From Mameliella sp. MMSF_3455 (GTDB lineage: Bacteria > Pseudomonadota > Alphaproteobacteria > Rhodobacterales > Rhodobacteraceae): a stretch of DNA of 61,539 bases. Shown one piece after another: positions 61,470 to 61,539 of the stretch. The notes beneath the pieces were generated by a model. It was not told where the DNA came from and made no database searches. It saw nothing but the letters and a program-made list of their open reading frames with translations. Made by a program: the position numbers and the translations under genes. The stretch is taken from assembly GCF_030733205.1 (NCBI RefSeq), contig NZ_JASHJL010000031.1:1-61539 (forward strand), read 5' to 3'. Numbering within the stretch: position 1 is the stretch's first letter; each line of letters starts with the position of its first letter.

Positions 61470-61539
61470 TCAGTCCAAGGTGCCGGGTCGCCATGTCCAT
61501 CGTAGACCATCATGTGTCAGGTGGATCGGGGCGAGCGGC

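Noticed and set aside
1-61539. tRNA, rRNA or riboswitch genes
   Set aside because: No cloverleaf, rRNA segment or known aptamer was recognised by eye; a covariance-model scan would be needed to exclude small RNAs.

Overview
The window looks like accessory, probably plasmid- or ICE-borne, DNA from a GC-rich alphaproteobacterium of the Rhodobacterales type. The grounds are the codon bias, the TRAP dctQM pair, the VirB/VirD4/VirC-like transfer set and the ccmFGHI genes. No rRNA, tRNA, CRISPR array or core housekeeping block was seen. It consists of metal-homeostasis islands on either side of a conjugation module, with two related IS21-family insertions. All assignments come from reading motifs by eye; no database search was run.

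Layout. (1) 1-1129: the istA end of an IS21 element that runs off the left edge. (2) 1541-4496: a two-gene operon (two-domain multicopper oxidase, ZIP-type transporter) divergent from a DtxR-family MntR-like regulator, with a TAGC-N4-GCTA palindrome between them. (3) 5152-22541: a large Zn/Cd/Pb/Cu-type envelope and transport island. It holds a ZntA-like P-type ATPase, an orphan TRAP QM pair, two L,D-transpeptidases, and a ten-member leftward gene string (sco, dsbB, dsbA, PCuAC, sco, M23 peptidase, DUF411, zip, lspA, lnt). It also holds a MerR/CadR-type regulator, a CDF gene broken by one stop codon, and a transglutaminase-CDF-methyltransferase operon. Five MerR-style promoters with exact 19-bp spacers lie in this island and a sixth precedes copA, while only one merR-type gene is visible.

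(4) 22564-48609: the transfer module. A conserved helix-turn-helix-like gene, secreted hypotheticals and a ParE-type toxin-antitoxin pair lead into a virB operon (25889-37169) that encodes two lytic transglycosylases, one of them embedded in a VirB5-like frame. Next come hipB and hipA; hipA is split by a second IS21 element (2,560 bp, 8-bp target duplication) and would be perfectly in frame without it. Leftward virD4, relaxase and mobC genes face a virC1/virC2-like pair across a 490-bp repeat-rich stretch that is the best oriT candidate.

(5) 48853-61469: a copper island. Leftward: a Met-rich EF-hand protein, DUF302, rhodanese, TVP38-like protein, APC permease and CopA. Rightward: an OmpR-type response regulator, a sensor kinase with a Met/His-rich periplasmic stretch, a SHOCT protein and ccmF-ccmG-ccmH-ccmI in one tightly packed operon. 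The likely theme is a transferable package that exports Zn/Cd/Pb/Cu, rebuilds or protects the cell envelope (lipoprotein maturation, disulfide formation, murein crosslinking) and supplies copper chaperones and cytochrome c maturation factors under metal stress.
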